Shown one piece after another: positions 51,195-64,000 of a stretch of 64,000 nt of DNA. The translations under genes and the position numbers were made by a program. The number at the start of each line of letters is the position of its first letter. Position 1 is the stretch's first letter. The notes below the pieces were generated by a model. That model was not told the origin of the DNA and made no database searches. It was given only the letters and a program-made list of their open reading frames with translations. The stretch comes from Blasia pusilla (lineage: Eukaryota; Marchantiophyta; Marchantiopsida; Blasiales). Location: positions 20,336,001-20,400,000 of the forward strand of contig CM114271.1 of assembly GCA_050084515.1 (NCBI GenBank). The letters run 5' to 3'.

Positions 51195-54100
51195 GTGAAA
51201 GGAATTTCCAAATTGAAGCCTTGAAGAGTTGGAGACGAAATGAAATTTCCGGGAAGATTTTCAACCTGCTAGAAATTGGCTGCCTGCAAACCCAAGTCAG
51301 GCATGAAATTTCTGAATTAAAAAAAATTCAGAAATTTACTTTAAAAAAAATTATCTCAGAAATTAGCTACGGTAAATTTTTCTAGCTCCTCCAACGAATT
51401 TTCTGCACGTCGAAGGCCCCGGATATCTGCGGGTTGCCAGAAAAAACTACCCGGACCTTGCTTCGATGGTTGTAGGGAAAGTATATTGTACAATCCATTG
51501 CACCGGCTCGTCCTGTACTTCAGATCCCAGTACGGTACAGTAGTGGTTACTTTTTCATGGTCCATAGTTACCGCTAGCTCGTAGCTTAACGAGCTAGCGC
51601 CGAGGCATGTCAGTGCAGGATGATCTATGGCTAAGCTAGGGTAGGGTAGGGCTGGGAACTGGGAAGGGGAGCTCTACAAGTTGCGTAGGCTGATGTATCA
51701 GTCTGTCGAGATCTGAGCACTCGCCTCGTGAAGCGCACACGCATCGTGGAGGAAGGACCACCATTCGCCAGGGTCTTGTCTCTTGGTCGAGAAAAAGATC
51801 AGTCCAGGGCCTTTGTCTGGATGCGCTCGGCTGGCCAGAAGCCGGCATGGACAGAATATGACCATGCATCCTCGCAAGCTCAATTAAGTTCTCCTCCTGC
51901 TCGATCAGCTCGCCGCTGCAGAAGCTCTGCGTCACTCGCTCGTTCGTCGGGTCGGCTGCGTCGGGTTTAATTGAAAGTTAACTACATGAGCGGTCGCCAC
52001 GATCAATTGACGCTGCATCAAGGATCTCCGACTTCTTGAGGACTCGAAAAACTAACCACCCTCAAAATTGAATCGCAGAAAGGGGACTTGCAAGGCCTGG
52101 TTTTGGATTCTTTAGGTTGTGTGTGTGCTCTCCGGATATCCGCCTCAGATCTTGGTTCTACATCTTTCTTATTCCTTAGCTTCTATCTGAAACCCAGTGG
52201 CATGGCTAGCTGAAAAAGTTAGGCGACCCTTCGCGCGGGTTTCACCGCACTCTAGTCCGCTCACGGTCCCACAGGAATCGTCCTATTCATGCTCAGTAAG
52301 TAAGTACAGTCCTCAATCACCTAGCTGATTCGCTACATATGTATCGATATCTTATGAAAGGTCTTTCCCTTTCCCCAACAAATATTCTGAGAATCCTAGC
52401 TACTCACTATCTATATCAAGCTCGAACTGACAAGCATACATGGACTAGTTAAGTTTCCAAGTCTGATGTACGCGCTTTCATCTGGGTAGGTACTCTGCTT
52501 TTTAGAAAACAATCGTTTCGGAATCAATGACAAGTTAGAAAGACTCATCCAATCAATAACGCTAGGCAGATTTAACGCCGACTCCGCTCATCAATTTATA
52601 ATCAATCTTGAGCAGGACAACAGAGACCTCTGTAGATATAGACATCGATCATCATCGTCTGGACCTGCACATGTATGTCGATCAAGGCTTGCAAATTTTT
52701 TTCAAAGCTTCTTCTGGACGTTTACCAGAACTTCATCAACCAGGGATTGGATTTCAGAGTTGGGCAGATATTCCACGTTGCAGTGTAGCCATAGCTACAC
52801 TGCTTGGGTCCAGTTCCAAGCTGACCGCTCTTGAATACATGTGGGAGTAAGCTTCCAATTGCAATCCGCTATTGTTCTTCGAAAGCCACATTCGCTTACT
52901 GAAATTAGACCAAGCACATTCAAGGGCGGTTCACACCTTGCACATTGGCCATCTTTTGTCGGGGGTCACCGTGTCGTTTCGGACACATGGTAGGTACGAA
53001 GAGGGTGCACCACATTAAACGTCGACAAATTAATGTGGAAGTCGACTGGGATACTTCGAACCAACCTTCTACCGACAGTGCGGCACACCAATTTTCTCTT
53101 CCACATTATCCTCTTCTGTCGGACAAATGCAAGCCGTTGTCGGTCACATCGAAGCCCCGCCGAGACTTTCACGTACGTGTCCAGTGGCATGAGCGACAGA
53201 AATTTGAAACACAGTTCTACATGACCGTAGAACTAATTCGAACAAGACCCATCCAATCGTCTGAGGACCTTGGTAGCTTTGCCAGGTACCCGTTCAGTAG
53301 CCGGGTGAAGAAGCAGAGAACATGTCGGGTGTATTTATAATTTCTTTTCGAAAAACGCACCTCCATATGACAGTTTTTAAGACTTAAAAATACTGTACCT
53401 TGCTATATACCCTGTTCCCACACTCTTCCCGCCCTGGTAAGTAATGACACCCCTTTTCAAACTCCACAAACATCTCGGAAACCCAACAGGTGCACGTGTA
53501 GCGGTTGCTCTTCGGCAGGGTTTATTGAGACGGTATTACGGTAAGTTTTCTACTTTCTTTTAATTCAGGTCGGTTAGCTGCGTTAGCTCACAAAAAATCA
53601 AATAAAAAGAAATCCTCATTTCTTATCCCCAAAGGTTCTCGGAGGGGTTGGAGTCTGGGAGAGGAACGGAATTTCTTCATTTTAACCGGTCGGCTATGTA
53701 CGGAACCTCCAACTTTGGAGGATGCCACGAGTTCCATGTTTTTTTGTCTTCCCATCAATTGTCCCCGCCTCGGTTCGTCCCAATACAACCTTGTTAAGTG
53801 GAAGTATTTCCCGGAACGCTTTTCTCTTTTCCAAAGAGGCATCTCAACTCTTTTTTCTTTTGAGTTACATTAAACAGGCACCGCCAAAATGTAGCGAACA
53901 TTATGTACGTCAAGAAACTTCTGTCGGATGCAGTAACTGTTTTGGGAATATAAAACTATGCAAATGCACCAGCTTGACCCACTTTGAACTAAAAGCTATT
54001 GTCCGTTCAAAGTAAATTTTTTTCATGACAATCAAATTTAAATCAAGGGTATTAGTAAATTTGGAGGAGAAAGGAGGAAAAAATACCCCGTACGTAGAAA

Positions 54101-54893
54101 AAGCTAACCATGCTAATATTTAGGCAGAGGTTCAAGAATGACTGCAAGTGCACCGCTTTGAACTAAGTTATGTGTCCCATTTTCATTCTTAAACTTAAAT
54201 TTTAGGAATAAAATTCCTAGGGTACAAAAATGATGCGGAGATAGATGTGCCATAAGTTTATCCAACATTATCCAAGTTATGGAAGTTCCACTAAAATAAA
54301 GTGGCTTATGCCAAGAAACATTATGAGGATTATCCAACATGATCTTCCGATAATTAAAACTAGTGTTTTCTTTACAATGGGACCAAAAAATTCATGAAAA
54401 GAGTTTGTAAATCAAGAAACCATCACAAAATTTAAAGAGTAGCTTGCTTCACGTGTAATACTTTCCAATCGGAATCCAATTGCACATTGCCCTTCCGGAG
54501 GTCACTCGTATTCACATCATATTTAATATTTGACAAAAATGCTTTATTCCCCAAGCTAATGCATGACGATAGAAAAAATTCCTTAAAATTAGTCATTACT
54601 AGTCAATGCCCGTACCCTCCACGGGTGAAAGAAGCCTTACTTCTCATCGAGTTTTGTTAGATGAAACTAAGCTATTAGGGGGGGACATGTGTCAAGACTA
54701 GAGACAACCCCAAAGAACATGAGTCAAGTAGAGAGATGTATGTTAGTGAGACCCCTATAATCTGTTGCTAATAATATTACAGATCTTCCAAGTATTGATA
54801 AAGGGGCAAAACTTGTATGCAGAAATATGAGGCGACCTATACTTAGGAACTAGCGCCTAAGGTAGGAGATTACTAAGATCCAAAATTGCTCAC
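51195..54893. other. Unassigned DNA
   Basis: No recognised gene or element. 51195-53900 is of mixed composition with several short frames but no domain; from about 54000 it becomes AT-rich. Confidence 0.4.
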
Positions 54894-55153
54894 AGACAAA
54901 GTCCATTTCCGCGAACTTATGTCCGTGCGGGCCGGGCCGCCATGCACGGGCCTTAGCCCGCCATGTGTGGGCCTTCAGCATCACTGAGCAGGAGGTGGCG
55001 TGGGCCACAAAATCAATGCGGGCTCGGCCAGCCTAGGTGCCCGTTACAAGATCGGGACCTCGGGTGCATGCCGTGGGTACCGGAGCCCCCACGCACATGT
55101 CCGTCCTAGGAACACACATAAGTCTGCGGACATGGACATGTATGTGTGCAACC
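54894..55153. repeat. GC-rich repeat with GTGCAACC end
   Basis: ACAAAGTCCATTTCCGCGAAC at the left resembles 4171-4195. The right end has GCGGACATGGACATG and GTGTGCAACC. The interior has the GCGGGCC words of 32372-32920. Probably a member of the same family. Confidence 0.4.
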
Positions 55154-57348
55154 CTGGGCCGTGGGTACCCGATCGACATGTCCATGGACATATCCATCCA
55201 GACTTTTTCGTTTACGTAATAGTTTCTAAGATTTGTATGGGAGTTGAAAGACATACAATTACCATGTTGAGCATATTATGTGGGTAAGAAAAAGCCCATA
55301 GCCTCATATGCCGCTTGAATTATCTTTGCAGTTTTATGCTCCTACTTTTTTGGGGTATACTTCAAATTTTACCACTTAATGGCACGTGTGTGACTATTTT
55401 ATGGGTAAGTTTCCACACATCAAATGGAAATACATGAATTAAGCCGGAGATAAATATGAATTATGATTGATAGCATCATTTAAAGTCATTGAAGAATTAA
55501 ATAAGAATTAAATTAGTGAATTCCAAATTAATCTACAATCAAAAGTCGATATTCATGTTTAATTCGGATGTATTGAAGCACCAAATATTCGTGGATTAAA
55601 TGTGATATATGAAAGAATATACCATAAGGATCAAATTTTAGAGGAAAAAGTACACAAAATGATAACACTATTTCAAGAATATGTAAAAAGATATATGTCG
55701 AACTCAATATCTTTAAAAAAAACATTTATGATCCTTTTTATTTTTAAAATATTTTAAATTTTCATGAGAATAAAATTCCTATCACTTCCTAAGAATAATT
55801 CTTTAAATATCTTCTAAAAATATGAAAAAAACAATAGCGATCACTTTCTATGTAATTTTTTGGAGAGTAGTACGTAATGCAACCACAAATATCGATATTA
55901 TTGGTCTAAAAATATTAATGCTCTAATCAATTTGAGTATCATATGACGTATCACTCTATTTATGGCTCTTAATAAGAGCCCCAAATATATTTAGAGTTCT
56001 CTCCTTGCTCTATTTCCAACACCCAAACATAAAATAGTTTCATAGAAAGTAGTGCCATATGTTATACCAAACTCCCTCACTATTTGATTTTCTTGTCTTG
56101 CCACCCCACTTGTGGAACCATACTAGTTAGATGATGAGTAATAAGTTCAATCATTCTTGGAATCTATGGTACCTTTGCCATATGTCTCTATTCCTATTTA
56201 TTTCCTACATTTTTTGCCAATTATATCATGGTACTTTGCACTTAATTTAGACTTTAATTTTTTTCTGAAAATTGATAAGTTCCCTCATTCTTCTCACATT
56301 CCAATGAATAATTTTTATGAATCTTATGGTTCATTTAAAATTATTAAAATTTTGAATTAATTTTTAAATATAAAAAGTGTAATATATTTGATTATTGGAT
56401 ATAAATTTTCACCCGAAAAATTTCTATGATCAATCACACTTACATTGACTGAATCATTATACAAAAATTTCCCTTGGAATTTGGATGAGATCTAAAACAT
56501 TACCATTAAAGTGGGCAAGTTTCAAATCGTTAATTGATTATTGTTTTTAGTCACCTTGATTTAAAGTACATTTTTTTCTAGTTTCATACTTATTTTTTCT
56601 AGACTAGCAAGAGTTGATACTCCCTCCAAACAACCGAATGCAACAAGTTTGTCACAAGTGACAAGAGCAACACACATGGGCGTAAGAGCCATCCATGGTA
56701 CATATCTTGGGATCAAGGGTTCCTCCATTTCACCATTTGTGAGTGGCGATATGGACAAGAAAGATAGGCAAGCTCAAAATCCAGTTCCAAGCAATGGGGG
56801 TGTGGCCGGGAAAACCTGCAATTCAAAAAGGGATAAGACCAACCATGAGACATTGAGACTTGGCATACATGAAACATATGGAGAATTGGGAGAGTAAATG
56901 TAGATAAGATTAGTCATGATCGGAGAGTGATGAACCACAATAAATATGCATGATGGAAAACCCATTAGAAAAAATTAGTCATGATTAAAACTCATCTAGA
57001 GGTCACAATGAGTCTTAAGGAGTCTCATGCCATAACTTGAAGGAATTACCATCAGAGACTTATGTATGACTTGAGGGCGACAACTTTTGTATTTGAGGTT
57101 GTGAGCTTGGGTGCCCTTGGGGAGCATTTTTATGGATTAGCCTCCACACTCTAGAATGGGTGAGAACATAGATGAGATTCATTGTGGGCGGGGGAAGGGC
57201 GGTTTCATGGTAGGAACATGGCTCCCTAAGCAAGTGGGTTATGCAACAAGGGAGATTTGGATCACTAGATCCCTCCACCCAAATATTAATTCATATACTT
57301 GATCTTATGAAACATGCAACTCATTTTCTTTCAGAGATCCAACCCATA
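55154..57348. other. AT-rich unassigned DNA
   Basis: Very AT-rich, particularly 55400-56600. No frame with a recognised motif, no clear terminal repeats. Confidence 0.45.
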
Positions 57349-57510
57349 TCTTCCACTTTGCAAGTATCCAAGTGGGAGCCTCTTCCTAGAACAAAAAAGA
57401 GAATAGATCTCAATCTTGACAATGTGGTATTAGAGTCAGTTAGTGCAAATCATCAAATAGGCCTGTCCCATAATGCCACCGCATATGGTGGGAATTTTTT
57501 TTAAAGCGAT
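57349..57510 (+). pseudogene. Possible LINE RNase H fragment
   Basis: VSKWEPLPRTKKRIDLNLDN resembles the start of the RNase H-like domain at the end of plant LINE-1 proteins (W, P-P, K, I-D-L-N, D). The match is short and the catalytic Gly-rich part is not clear. Confidence 0.22.
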
Positions 57511-58360
57511 TAGTATGGTAAAGGATGGAAATAAGCCTTTAGGGGACCTCAACATCCTCATTGATGACATGTTAACAACCTTATGTATAATTTAATTTTT
57601 GGGAAAGCTAACATTACATGACTGTATAAGATAGGGTGATATAGACATAATTTCATTTCTTGGAAGCAATATGGTGTTAGGGATTATTTTGTATGATTAT
57701 CTTTAGTAGTAACTCGTTTGTACCCTAAAATTTTGATCACGATTAAGTTGAAGATTTGATAGGGGATTTTCAAGAAAAACTTATGGAATATTCGAGTTTT
57801 CACTTTCCACATAGGTTGAAAATTAGATTTCATTATAACGATGGCCCAAGGATGTACAATAGAAAATTCAAGATGGAATCTTTGTGAATTTTTTTAAAAA
57901 AATTTACCAAATATTAGGTTTATGCAAAACATTTCTTTTGATATCATAATCGTACCTTTAGGGGCCTGAATTGTTGGTATTACCCTCACATATATATATT
58001 GCGATGTTGTATGTTTTTGCAAGGTATGTGATTTTTGATGAGACCTTCTTAGTTCACTTTTCAATTGATTTTGGAGAGTAGATAGTTTTCTTAAAAATTG
58101 GAGAGATTTGTGGTTTTTTTTGGGGGGGGGGGGGGAATAGATGTTTGTGGGATTTATCAAAGGGATTTTCACTCACCTCTACTTAGAAAATTTCTACATA
58201 AACCAACATAGAGTGGAATCTTATCATGCAAGGTTTTTGTCGTGCTATGCACATACCAGATCATATAAAGTTGTAGATTAGAAATCTAGGTTATATACCT
58301 TAGATTTAATTGTTGGCTGTGTTGGGATTTGGTTCAATGAGATAGAAACGAGATTCAATG
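57511..58360. other. Unassigned AT-rich DNA
   Basis: No recognised gene. It includes a poly-T/poly-G tract at about 58114-58134. Confidence 0.45.
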
Positions 58361-59022
58361 TGTCATGCACATACACAACATACATTGTTGACATGTTATC
58401 ACTGACTAAAAAAAAAATAGACAAGATACCATACTAACTCATGGCTTCTAAACATTGAGACCATTGTGCACCAAAATATCTCCATTCAAAAAAGTCAGGA
58501 AGTTAGGAGCTCATGCTCTCTTTGTAAATCAAGATCACTCAAAACTCTGTCACAAAATCCATCTCTTTTTCTCATGTCAAACCAAACCCATTGTCCTAAT
58601 GAGAGGCTTGGATCAATCACAAGGAAAACAAGACCGTTGCTCCGCCACCTCATGCCAAGAGGTTTAACAAAGAGAGAATGAGTTCCAAAACTCCCTCTTT
58701 TTGGGTATACTCCTTTCCCTCTCCAAAGCTCTCTCCATAATAAACTATGCTCATAGGTCAACTCTTTGGCTCTTTACGCGTTGTTGAGGGTCAAGTGGAC
58801 TTCATATTTTGGGTACATTTATATTTGGCTCTCCTAATATAAATTTACCCAAAATATGAAGTTTCTATATATAGCTCCAAATGAGCCAAAACGAAGAGGA
58901 AACCTACTCTCTTGGATTACCCAAGGTCTCAACAAAGTCATCCTCTATCTCTTAAGCATGTCCTTCAATCTCCTCAAAGGTGCTTTATGGAAACTTGTTG
59001 ATCCATCCTAAAAGATGTGACA
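58361..59022 (-). repeat. LTR of the methyltransferase family (copy C, solo)
   Basis: About 662 bp, TGTCATGCACATACAC at the left and AAAGATGTGACA at the right, colinear with LTR A (4819-5463) including both end regions. No gag or pol of the same orientation adjoins it, and the flanking 5 bases do not match, so it is a solo or orphaned LTR, more diverged than A and B. Confidence 0.75.
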
Positions 59023-60149
59023 GTGCGACATCCATTCAAGGATTCGAGAGAAGTGTTGTAATGGTGAGAGTAGTACTTCTTCATTATGTATTAAGATTTT
59101 TTTTGAACTTAAAAGTGGAGTATTTAGATAGAGTGGAGCAAAAGATTGGGAGTTCTTCCAAGAGGAATTGTCTCAATTCATATTTATGTCAACCACACAT
59201 GGGGAAGAGACTTCACAAAGTTAGTTGACTCTCATGCCATTTTCTAGAATCAAGATTAAGGGGTTTTCTTGCACCTCAAAGGCTCACCAATAGATGATCT
59301 TTGCAATGTCTCCAACATGTATGATGCACAGATCGATGCATGGAGTCCAGTATGATCTTTTCCCTCATATTTGTTATTCACTAACTAGGTGGTATAAGAT
59401 ATGGAGAATTCACTAGAGGCCACTTTAATAGAAAAAAATAGGATGCATAAAGGCGTTGTCTAGCTAGTGGCATTTGCAATAACCACATGTTGTTGCTCAA
59501 GGTTCAAACCCATTATGGGTTTCTTTGATAAGTTACTAAGGGTCCATTAAAGGATTCATATAAACCAATAAGTTGCACAATATCAACAACTTTCACCAAT
59601 TTGAAACCACTAAAAATATTCTTTCTGAGGCATATACATGCTTACAAAGATTAAACTGTATCAATCACTCCAGGAGTGATTGAGGCCACGACGGTTCAAG
59701 CATAGTACAAATTGTTGGATTTTTATTCGCGGAGGAGGATGAAAGGTGCAACTCTCAACCTTATCTATATTGAGAAGTGCATCTGTCCATAATTGATTAC
59801 ATGGTGGCACTCTACAAGTGAGTTATATCCTTATTTCTACTTCGATAGTAGGTAGCAAAGTTGCATTGTTACCAATTCCATTAGGAACTGATAGAGCGTA
59901 ACTTGGTAGAGGAGAGTACCATCCTTTTCCCTAAGCCTTAAGCCACCCAAGAGTCGTGTCTACCGATTGTAGGTTGAGCATGTCACGTGCACCGTTCTAG
60001 GGCTTCTAGGTGCACTTCTTCTTAAGGTCCCCTAAACAAAGATACATTATTTGACTAAACCTTAGCCCTTTTTTCTTTCACTTTCATAATGCATAACTCA
60101 AAAGGATGAGCTTCACATCCTCACTCTCTTTCCCCAAAACATCAAGAAA
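59023..60149. other. Unassigned DNA
   Basis: No recognised gene. The first 60 bases resemble about 4018-4075. The remainder holds only short frames. Confidence 0.4.
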
Positions 60150-61210
60150 CTTTTCCTTGAGGGGAACCTCAACCTCAAGAACACAGGGAAAAAAAAAACT
60201 TCAATTATCCACTTACACATGGAAATACAAATTTTAAACCCTAAATAAGGTCTTTCATTTTTGGTATGAGCCTAGAAGCCCAAATGTCGATCTGAACCGT
60301 TGGATTTTTTAAAGATTTAATTCCAAGGCTTGTGCCAAATTTCAACACCATCCAATAGTTGGAAGAAACGATACTTCCTTGTCAACATGAAAATGACATA
60401 ACAACTTAGCACAATCCAACTCAAAGCCCTCCTTATTGACCCCTCATTTTCTCCCCTCCACCCTCAACCAAGTTTCCAAAAATCATTAAACTTTCCCCAA
60501 AGGTGCACCCCAACCCAAAAAACACAAGGAAAAAAAAATTCAAACGACCATTTACACATGGAAATAAAAATCATAAACCCTAAATAAGCTCCTCCATTTT
60601 TGGTATGAGTCTAGGAGCCTATGGGGTAGATTGATCGGAACTATTGAAGTTTTGGAGGGGTCTAATTTAAATACTGGAGCCAATTTTGATCACCATCCAA
60701 TGGTTGGAAGAAAAGATACGTCCATATTAACATGAAAATGACACAACAACTTAGAACAATCCTACTCAAATCCCTCCTCTTCCTTCTTGACCCCTCTTTT
60801 TCTACCCTCCCCCCCCCAACCAAGGTCCAAAAATGGCAAATCTGAACAGTTGGAGTTTGCAAGGGGTTTCATTCTAAGGCTTCATCCAAGTTTCAACATC
60901 ATCCAATAGTGTTGAAACTTAGGGTAAGAAATTATATCCCAAAAGGAATGAAAAACACGGTAAGATTGGAGCATGAAATCATTTAAACACATTAGTCATT
61001 TTTTATGACTCAATATTACTAGGTAAGTGCAACAAGTATGACTCGGTCTGAGTAAGGGGTATTGATAACTATTTTAGTCATAAGTAGATGACTAGATAAA
61101 TAGTAGGACCATAAATTTAATGACTAAAGCATTTAAGTTATTATTTGAGTAATTCTTTTGGTGGGTCATTTAAATTTTAGTCATAAAAACCACACATTTC
61201 TTCTAGTGAA
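60150..61210. mobile_element. Right end of a second CACTA element
   Basis: 61180-61210 is almost identical to the right terminus of the first CACTA (TAGTCATAAAAACCACACATTT... ending TTCTAGTG). The subterminal part at 60970-61180 matches 20920-21120, and 60150-60960 has three units related to the 350-bp array (ATAAACCCTAAATAAG, CACCATCCAATGGTTGG). No left terminus was found in the window, so it is truncated or its left end is too diverged. Confidence 0.75.
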
Positions 61211-62010
61211 TATATTGATTTTGATCAAGATATAAAGGCACCACAAGGGGTAGCTACAACTTAGGCATATCAATGTGTATCTTGAGGGTAGGTTTATGAT
61301 ACCTAGGGCACAAAGAGGCCATGAAGAGCCAGTGTAGCTGAAATCCATCTCGTCATATGCAAGTTAGCACCTATTGGGATTCACTTGTTGGTCATGTGAA
61401 GGATCACATTGCAAGGGAGAGTGCCACCTAGACATGATGGTCCTCAGCTAGAAGTTTGACTTCTATTGTGACCACTTCCAACATTATGGTCATGTATACT
61501 CCGGAAAGGTGATCCATCTTGTACCCCGAGCTACATTAGGAGAGTGTACTTAAGTGAGTTAAAGAACTAGATGGAGCTAGAGGGTAAGGTGCATGTGGTC
61601 TTGTTACTTATGGTGACAATTTTTCTTGAACAAGAGGTAGAGGTCCATCACCTAGAAAAATTGAAAGAGATCCTAGTCATGACATCAAGATCCTAGAGAG
61701 ATCCTAAAGAGAGTCAGTTCATCAATAGATTGTAGTAATAGCTCTCTTTAATTTCATGATGTCGGATGAGTGGCACCTAGATTATACGGTATTGGAAAAG
61801 ATCAAGAAGATGTTGGATGGATGTGTGGGGCTTTGAAGATGAAGGCAACCGTTGTTGTTACTACAAAAGTCCTCATAGAGTTGGACTTGCAAAAAGGGGA
61901 AGCTGGCAGATACAATAGACTATACTCCCCCAATCATGAACCTTGGCTAAGGCAATGAGGATCCCAATTGGACCTCAATTGGATAGGGCAATAAGAGTTA
62001 GCATGTAGAC
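61211..62010 (+). pseudogene. Old gag remnant of the methyltransferase family
   Basis: 61770-61958 encodes a frame starting MAPRLYGIGKDQEDVGWMCG that parallels the minus-strand frame 27074-26892 of copy 2 (YGAARDMEDRGWMCR). Near 61450-61495 is the counterpart of the zinc knuckles, with most Cys lost. Plus-strand orientation, many stops. The CACTA end at 61210 abuts it, so the CACTA probably inserted into it. Confidence 0.55.
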
Positions 62011-62249
62011 ACAATGTAAAAGGGAGAGGCAAATAGATCAATATCCCATGGTAGAGGATAAGAGGAGATTATGTCAAGTACAATCTTGGGGGAAATTTGG
62101 GGCATCTACAACCAACTATATGACACCCTTTTTTTCAAGTACAAACTTTATAACATTGGGAGTTAGGATTGCAAGGTATTTTAACTAGTCGCTATGCTAT
62201 GTGAATATAAGGGTGGTTTTACAACCTCAAACAAGTAAGGTTAAGTAAA

Positions 62250-62860
62250 CAAGGTTGCATCCAAACGAACATGTCCACGGACATGCCAAACTAGTCTCCA
62301 CCCATTTTTTTGGCACCCAGGTCACCCACGCAAGTTCTAGCAGCGGGAATAAGTGCGGGTTGGGATGAAGGGTGCGAGTTGCAGCCGGGCTGTGGGCAAA
62401 ATGCCCAATGTAGGCCTAACACGATCGCCCTCGTCAACTTGACGCAAGCTTGAAGGCTTGGGTCATACGGGTTGTTAGGCGGGCCTTGTGCAGGCGTGGT
62501 GAGCGGGCAACGGCCCCTGAGCTCGTGCACGGGCTCGATGCAGGCTTGGCGTGGTCTTGCAAGTGGGCATAGCATTAATGTAGGTTGGGTGTGGGCCTAG
62601 GATTGGAACACGCGGGCGGCTTGGGGCCAAGGATTGAACTCATTGGAGGATTCAGCCTTAGGATGAGAACATTTGATCTTGGTACAGGTTATGCGGATTG
62701 AGGCTCGGAAATATTGATAAGTAACGGGCTGACGCGGGCCCCGTAAGCTTGAATGCAGGCTTAAGCGCGGACCTTATGCGGGAAAAAGCATGATTCGTGT
62801 ATGGGATGGCATGCGGATAGGGGAGGATTCTGGTTACTATTGAAGGCACCTGAGTGGTGG
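62250..62860. repeat. GC-rich repeat with CAAGGTTGCA start
   Basis: Begins CAAGGTTGCATCCAAACGAA, then ATGTCCACGGACATG, followed by about 500 bases rich in GCGGGC words, like 32372-32920. The right end was not placed. Confidence 0.4.
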
Positions 62861-62876
62861 AGAAGAACGAAGACGA

Positions 62877-63070
62877 TTAAAATATAGTTGAATAGGTTGG
62901 TTATATTAGAGAATAGGTTAGTTGTAAATGAAAGTGGTTAAAGAAGTGGAAATACTAGGTGGAGAGGGGAGAGAATATTAAAATACAACAAAATAGGATG
63001 GTTGTATTAGAAAATAGGTTAGTTGCAAATTAAAGTGGTTAAAGAGGTTAAGATGGTTGAAAAAGGATTG
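62877..63070 (+). repeat. Two-unit tandem repeat of about 101 bp
   Basis: TTAAAATATAGTTGAATAGG and TTAAAATACAACAAAATAGG start two similar units, both with AATAGGTTAGTTG and AAAGTGGTTAAAGA. Confidence 0.7.
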
Positions 63071-63540
63071 GGATTAGAAGAACATAATAGGATTTGCTAA
63101 ATGGAGATAAGTGGAAATGGTTTAGGAATAAATAGTGAGTAGGGGTAGATGAGGAAAAAGAATGAAGGGTTCATTCCCTTCCTTCCATCCTCCCTTATAT
63201 AAACTTGTTCATTTTTTTTGTACCCTTACAATGTCACCCCTCCCTTCTTGTCTCCCTCCCTCTACTCTTTTGTGGAAGGTTGTTTTCTCCATAGATAGGT
63301 GAACTTGATAAGTAAGAATGTATTTTGCCACTAGATAACCTTGATAATTGAAGGAATCTGGGTTATCTCGGTGAGTATATTGATCTTTCTTGTTCATAGC
63401 GAATATTCCAAGATTGTTATTGGAGCATTTTCAGACAATATTTGGTATAATTCCAATGTATTTCACCAATCGATATATCATTTTATTGATAGTGTAATTT
63501 TTTTAAAATTATCCAAATATTTTTTGGATGAGGTTAGTAT
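63071..63540. other. Unassigned DNA
   Basis: No recognised gene; a TATATAAAC-like sequence lies near 63195. Confidence 0.35.
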
Positions 63541-64000
63541 CTGTATGTAGTCATGACCAAAGCCAGAGAACTCCAATAGATCTTGAAAGAACATTGGGAA
63601 GAAGTAAAGTTTAACATGGAAGGTGGAACATCAAACAAATGGCAATGTAAGTATTTTTCCTATTCTATGAAAATCTATCATAGGGATTCTTTCAACATCC
63701 AAGTAATAGAAGTTACAAATGACACGTGGACGAAGTGTTTCTATAAATATGGAATATCATTCAACATAGTACGGCAAGATGTTTTCAAGCAAGAAGTGTT
63801 CAAAACAACAAAGGTGAAGGGTTACTCAAGTCTTTGTTGCGCACCACTCTACTTGAGAAACATATGGGGAAGATGAAGGAAAAGGTAGATGGCAGATTGG
63901 ATAATCGAGTCAGTAGACACAAAGGGGGAATCCCAAACAAATGAATGGTTGGAAAGTCACATAGAGAGGACTATCATGCCCATAGGTCCAAAGAATATGT
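63541..64000 (+). pseudogene. hAT transposase N-terminal remnant, cut by the window edge
   Basis: 63583-63876 has the pattern W-E-x-V, G-x-x-N-x-W-Q-C (a decayed BED finger), then FYKYGISFNIVRQDVFKQE, which fits the start of the DUF659 region of hAT transposases. Stops occur upstream and downstream. It is a different subgroup from the transposase at 48638-50915. Confidence 0.4.

Noticed and set aside
51638-51660. Possible right terminus of the hAT element (GTAGGGCTGGG)
   Set aside because: Not the inverse of any sequence upstream of the transposase, and no 8-bp duplication could be paired.

Overview
This window reads as streptophyte plant nuclear DNA. Support: a seven-exon host gene for a neprosin-type (DUF239) secreted protein, plant-type GT-AG introns, long GA/CT microsatellites, and plant-style transposons (Ty3/gypsy, CACTA/EnSpm, hAT). 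It is intron-bearing, repeat-rich and gene-poor, as in a large genome. A non-flowering streptophyte is my guess, because retrotransposons encoding DNA methyltransferases are known from charophyte algae; the sequence alone does not fix the species.

Layout. 1-4150: mostly unassigned AT-rich DNA with one long uncharacterised reading frame (1823-2677, minus). 4156-4818: a MITE-like repeat and an old plus-strand gag remnant. 4819-30717: a nested complex made from two same-orientation (minus-strand) copies of one unusual Ty3/gypsy family. Read on the minus strand, the family encodes gag with two CCHC knuckles, aspartic protease, a C5-cytosine DNA methyltransferase, reverse transcriptase, RNase H, integrase and a C-terminal PHD finger. 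Copy 1 runs 5463 to 23700 (3' LTR to partial gag) and is split by an 11.2 kb insertion (11131-22302) flanked by a 9-bp target-site duplication. Copy 2 runs 23705 to 30717 (partial RT to 5' LTR). The two fuse at about 23700, apparently by deletion between neighbouring copies.

The inserted block is itself nested. A 9.9 kb CACTA element (11251-21151, TIRs plus 3-bp CTC duplication) sits inside an older element remnant. The CACTA element carries a captured, intron-containing but broken GMP synthase gene piece (14901-16735) and a roughly 350-bp tandem array (17760-20900). I see no transposase in it, so it looks non-autonomous.

30730-33000: a chromovirus remnant (chromodomain, polypurine tract, LTR with TATA box) and GC-rich dispersed repeats. 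35138-41288: the neprosin gene, the only clearly intact host gene here, in a distinct low-repeat stretch (34-47 kb). 47.5-51.2 kb: a 95-bp near-perfect inverted repeat, a hAT transposase pseudogene with dateable breaks, and two tRNA-like B-box repeats. 51.2-64 kb: AT-rich DNA with repeats, an LTR of the methyltransferase family (58361-59022), the end of a second CACTA element (to 61210), an old gag remnant and a hAT fragment at the edge.

Most notable: one retrotransposon family carries both a DNA-methylation writer (methyltransferase) and a likely chromatin reader (PHD finger). All copies here are decayed. Retroelement methyltransferases have precedent; I do not recall a description of their combination with an integrase PHD finger.
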